From: SFDP01 sp051653625
GTDB lineage: Bacteria; Bacillota; Clostridia; Lachnospirales; Lachnospiraceae
Assembly (NCBI GenBank): GCA_051653625.1
Contig: JBOFWM010000014.1
Coordinates: 1 to 34,395 of the forward strand
Direction: 5' to 3'
DNA length: 34,395 bases
Shown here: piece by piece, positions 32,133 through 34,395 of the stretch
Layout: the number at the start of each line of letters is the position of its first letter
Numbering within the stretch: position 1 is the stretch's first letter
The notes under the pieces: generated by a model
Seen by the model: only the letters and a program-made list of their open reading frames with translations
The model's database searches: none
Told to the model about the DNA's origin: nothing
Translations under genes and position numbers: made by a program

Positions 32133-32148
32133 CTTTTTCACGTTCCTC

Positions 32149-33771
32149 TTACAATGGAATATTTCCATGTTTTTTATATGGATTTTCTACTTTTTTTGTT
32201 TGTAATGATTTTAATGCTTGAAGCAAGGCAACTCTTGTTTCTTCTGGTTTAATTACTTCATTCACATATCCTCTTGCTGCAGCAACATAAGGATTTAAGA
32301 AACGATCTTCATATTCCTTTTTACATTGTTCTCTACATGCTTCTGGATTATCTGAATTTTTAATTTTTCTTCTAAATGCAATATTTACTGCACCTTCTGC
32401 TCCCATAACTGCTATCTCAGCAATCGGCCACGCATACACCATATCAGCTCCCATTTCTTTTGAGTTCATCGCAATATATGCACCACCATACGCTTTTCTC
32501 ATAATAAGAGAAATCTTTGGAACAGTTGCTTCTGAATATGCAAATAATACTTTTGCACCATGACGGATAATTCCATTATGTTCTTGTGCTGTTCCAGGTA
32601 AAAACGCTGGTACATCTACAAGAGTAATAATTGGAATATTAAAACAATCACTAAAACGAATAAATCTTGCAATTTTGTCCGAAGCATGATAATCAAGAGA
32701 ACCACCCATTACATTTGGTTGGTTTGCAACAAAAGCTACTACATCACCTTTCATTCTTGCATATCCTACTACCGCATTCGGTGCAAAGTCTTTTTGTATT
32801 TCAAAGAAACTATCATCATCTACAATACATTCTATCACGTCTTTTACATTGTATGATTTTCTAGAATTATCTGGTACAATCTCTGATAATTTTAAACATG
32901 GATTCGCGCGTTTTTGTTCTGTTTTCTTTCCAAGTGAACCTACTTTACTAAATAGTTTATTTACATTTTCCATCATTTCTTTTTTATGTTGTTTTTTTAT
33001 AACAGGAGATGTCCCTAAATTATTGCTTGGTAAATAAGAAAGAAGCTTTCTTACTCCCATCAAGCATTCCCCTTCTGATGAATACGTAAAATGCGAAACA
33101 CCACTTTTTTGTGCATGTACTTTTGCTCCACCTAATTCTTCAACCGATACTTCTTCATTAATAACTGTTTTTACAACATTTGGTCCTGTAATAAACATCT
33201 TAGAAATTTCATCAACCATAAAGATATAATCACAAATGGCTGGCGCATAACATGCACCACCTGAACATGGTCCTAAGATTACAGCAATTTGTGGAATCAC
33301 TCCCGATGCTTTTGTATGACGAAGGAACATCCCTGCATACCCACTTAATGAAGAAATCCCTTCCTCAATTCTTGCTCCACCACTATCATTAATACAAATA
33401 AATGGTACTTTTAGATCCATTGCCATATCTTGCATATGACATATTTTAAAAGAATGGTATTCTCCTAGTGTTCCGCCAATAACTGTAAAATCTTCACTAG
33501 CCACGCAAACTGGTCTTCCATCGATTTCTCCATATCCAGTCACTACACCATCTCCTGGAACACGTCTTTTATCTAAATCAAAATCATCAATTCGAGATTC
33601 AATAAAAGCATTTACTTCAACAAAACTTCCCTTATCTAATAAAATTTCGATACGTTCTCTTGCAGTCAATTTTCCTGATGTATGTTGCTTTTCAATTTTA
33701 CTAAGTCCACCACCTAATTGTGCTTTTTCTCTTCTTTTGTCTAAGTCTTGCAATGCTTCATTCCAATTCAT
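32149..33771 (-). CDS. Acyl-CoA carboxylase/methylmalonyl-CoA decarboxylase-type carboxyltransferase subunit
   Basis: This protein transfers CO2 between biotin and an acyl-CoA. The 540 residues form two crotonase-like halves: the N-terminal oxyanion loop is ILGPCSGGACYAPA near residue 165, and the C-terminal one is MRKAYGGAYIAMNSK near residue 435. DVPAFLPGTAQEHNGIIRHGAK near residue 400 is typical of PccB/MmdA enzymes for propionyl- or methylmalonyl-CoA. An insertion of about 30 Lys-rich residues (near 257-292) lies between the halves, where most family members have a short linker. No biotin carrier, biotin carboxylase or Na+-pump subunit gene is nearby, so partner genes must be elsewhere. 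Confidence 0.85.
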   Translation of the reverse strand: MNWNEALQDLDKRREKAQLGGGLSKIEKQHTSGKLTARERIEILLDKGSFVEVNAFIESRIDDFDLDKRRVPGDGVVTGYGEIDGRPVCVASEDFTVIGGTLGEYHSFKICHMQDMAMDLKVPFICINDSGGARIEEGISSLSGYAGMFLRHTKASGVIPQIAVILGPCSGGACYAPAICDYIFMVDEISKMFITGPNVVKTVINEEVSVEELGGAKVHAQKSGVSHFTYSSEGECLMGVRKLLSYLPSNNLGTSPVIKKQHKKEMMENVNKLFSKVGSLGKKTEQKRANPCLKLSEIVPDNSRKSYNVKDVIECIVDDDSFFEIQKDFAPNAVVGYARMKGDVVAFVANQPNVMGGSLDYHASDKIARFIRFSDCFNIPIITLVDVPAFLPGTAQEHNGIIRHGAKVLFAYSEATVPKISLIMRKAYGGAYIAMNSKEMGADMVYAWPIAEIAVMGAEGAVNIAFRRKIKNSDNPEACREQCKKEYEDRFLNPYVAAARGYVNEVIKPEETRVALLQALKSLQTKKVENPYKKHGNIPL

Positions 33772-33834
33772 AAGTCAATACTCCTTTAATTTACTAATGC
33801 ACTCATTCGCTAATTACTTTGACTTTCATTTAAT

Positions 33835-33868
33835 TTGATATTCAAAGTTTATCTTATGATAATATCAA
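33835..33868. repeat. Interrupted inverted repeat upstream of the carboxyltransferase gene
   Basis: TTGATATT (33835-33842) and AATATCAA (33861-33868) form an 8-bp inverted repeat with an 18-nt spacer, about 65 nt upstream of the ATG, in the region expected for a promoter or operator. No -35/-10 pair of good quality was found here. Confidence 0.35.
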
Positions 33869-33875
33869 TTTTATC

Positions 33876-33911
33876 AAAAAAAAGCAATACCCAATTTTAT
33901 CAGGCATTGCT
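33876..33911 (-). terminator. Intrinsic terminator of the right-edge gene
   Basis: AGCAATGCC and GGTATTGCT (one G-U pair) form a nine-base-pair stem (33903-33911 with 33883-33891), followed on the minus strand by eight T. It lies directly after the stop at 33917. Confidence 0.8.
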
Positions 33912-33916
33912 CTTTC

Positions 33917-34395
33917 TTACTCTTTTACTTCTTGAATTTTAGGAATATAAATTTGATCATCTGATGAATCAGAAATCTCTATACTATTAGTATCACTATA
34001 GTATATAACTTGTGTAATTCTAAGTACTAGCTGTTTCCCTGCATACGCTTTCCACGCATCAGTATTACTTCCATCACTGTTGCCTAGATTTGTCATATCA
34101 AAGTTACGTGTTTGAGTCGTACCATTAACAGGAGTACTACTATCTTCATAAAGTACAGTTTCTGTTGTTCCATCCTCTTCATTTACATAAATCAATTGTA
34201 TTTTTTGAGTAGCAAACGCGTAATCTTGTGTCTTCCAGATAAAATCAAACTGAGATTCTTCTAACACAGTTGTATCGAATTCTTGATTATCATCATATTT
34301 TAAATCTGCAATCTGATTACCCAAACTATCTATAAGCTCCGCTTTATCAATTACAGGTTTCTGGATAAGATTTGGAACATAGAATTCCATCGTAT
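33917..34395 (-). CDS. 3' end of an unidentified gene, partial
   Basis: At least 158 residues of an acidic Asp/Ser/Thr/Asn-rich protein are visible; the frame is open to the window edge, so the ATG at 34390 is not necessarily its start. Segments such as QYVNEEDGTTETVLYED-like stretches with alternating hydrophobic residues suggest a beta-rich domain. I recognise no family and no localisation signal is within the window. A terminator follows the stop. Confidence 0.6.
   Translation of the reverse strand, partial: TMEFYVPNLIQKPVIDKAELIDSLGNQIADLKYDDNQEFDTTVLEESQFDFIWKTQDYAFATQKIQLIYVNEEDGTTETVLYEDSSTPVNGTTQTRNFDMTNLGNSDGSNTDAWKAYAGKQLVLRITQVIYYSDTNSIEISDSSDDQIYIPKIQEVKE

Noticed and set aside
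1..34395. CRISPR array, tRNA or rRNA genes
   Set aside because: No evenly spaced direct repeats of CRISPR size, no cloverleaf-like sequence and no rRNA segment were noticed on either strand.

Overview
The window is low-GC DNA carrying the core transcription and translation cluster of a Firmicute. The gene order rpmG-secE-nusG-rplK-rplA-rplJ-rplL-rpoB-rpoC-rpsL-rpsG-fusA-tuf runs on the minus strand. Gene content points to an anaerobic, probably flagellate member of the Lachnospiraceae or a close clostridial relative: an iron-type alcohol dehydrogenase, a decarboxylase-type acyl-CoA carboxyltransferase, a FliD-like protein, pseudaminic acid genes, and remnants of a CptIN-type toxin-antitoxin locus. 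The exact species cannot be read from the sequence.

Layout from left to right. Positions 1-3.9 kb hold accessory genes: the start of an unknown gene, an XRE-type regulator, an iron-containing alcohol dehydrogenase, and a MATE efflux pump with a long leader containing a small ORF. Positions 4.05-4.5 kb hold what I read as a decayed type III toxin-antitoxin locus. Its promoter, one complete 45-nt antitoxin repeat with a pseudoknot-capable fold, and its terminator are intact, but the toxin gene has lost two internal pieces and its frame. Positions 4.6-7.9 kb hold a four-gene operon of ECF sigma factor, six-helix membrane protein, ABC ATPase and ABC permease. Positions 7.96-9.03 kb hold a truncated, stop-containing IS21-type istB remnant with its terminal repeats, and an orphan ORF. 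Positions 9.1-26.3 kb hold the str/rpo/ribosomal block. It is conventional except for a CapA-like gene between rplA and the rplJL leader, and for promoters that sit inside or against intrinsic terminators. Positions 26.4-30.6 kb hold a tightly coupled five-gene operon: CMP-pseudaminate-type cytidylyltransferase, pseudaminate-type synthase, SDR, metallophosphoesterase and ATP-grasp. A divergent FliD-like gene, an acyl-CoA carboxylase carboxyltransferase and the 3' end of an unknown gene complete the window.

Regulation visible in the sequence includes a sigma-A type promoter for most units. The rplJL transcript has an L10 leader ending in an intrinsic terminator. The nusG-rplK and rpsL-rpsG spacers can fold and may be autoregulatory. 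A promoter is nested in the rpoC terminator (driving rpsL-rpsG-fusA), and another overlaps the terminator of the glycan operon (driving rpmG-secE-nusG-rplKA). No tRNA, rRNA or CRISPR array was seen. The most unusual items are the eroded type III toxin-antitoxin locus with a preserved antitoxin, the nested promoter-terminator joints, the MATE leader, and the pseudaminate-linked cassette with SDR, phosphoesterase and ATP-grasp partners.
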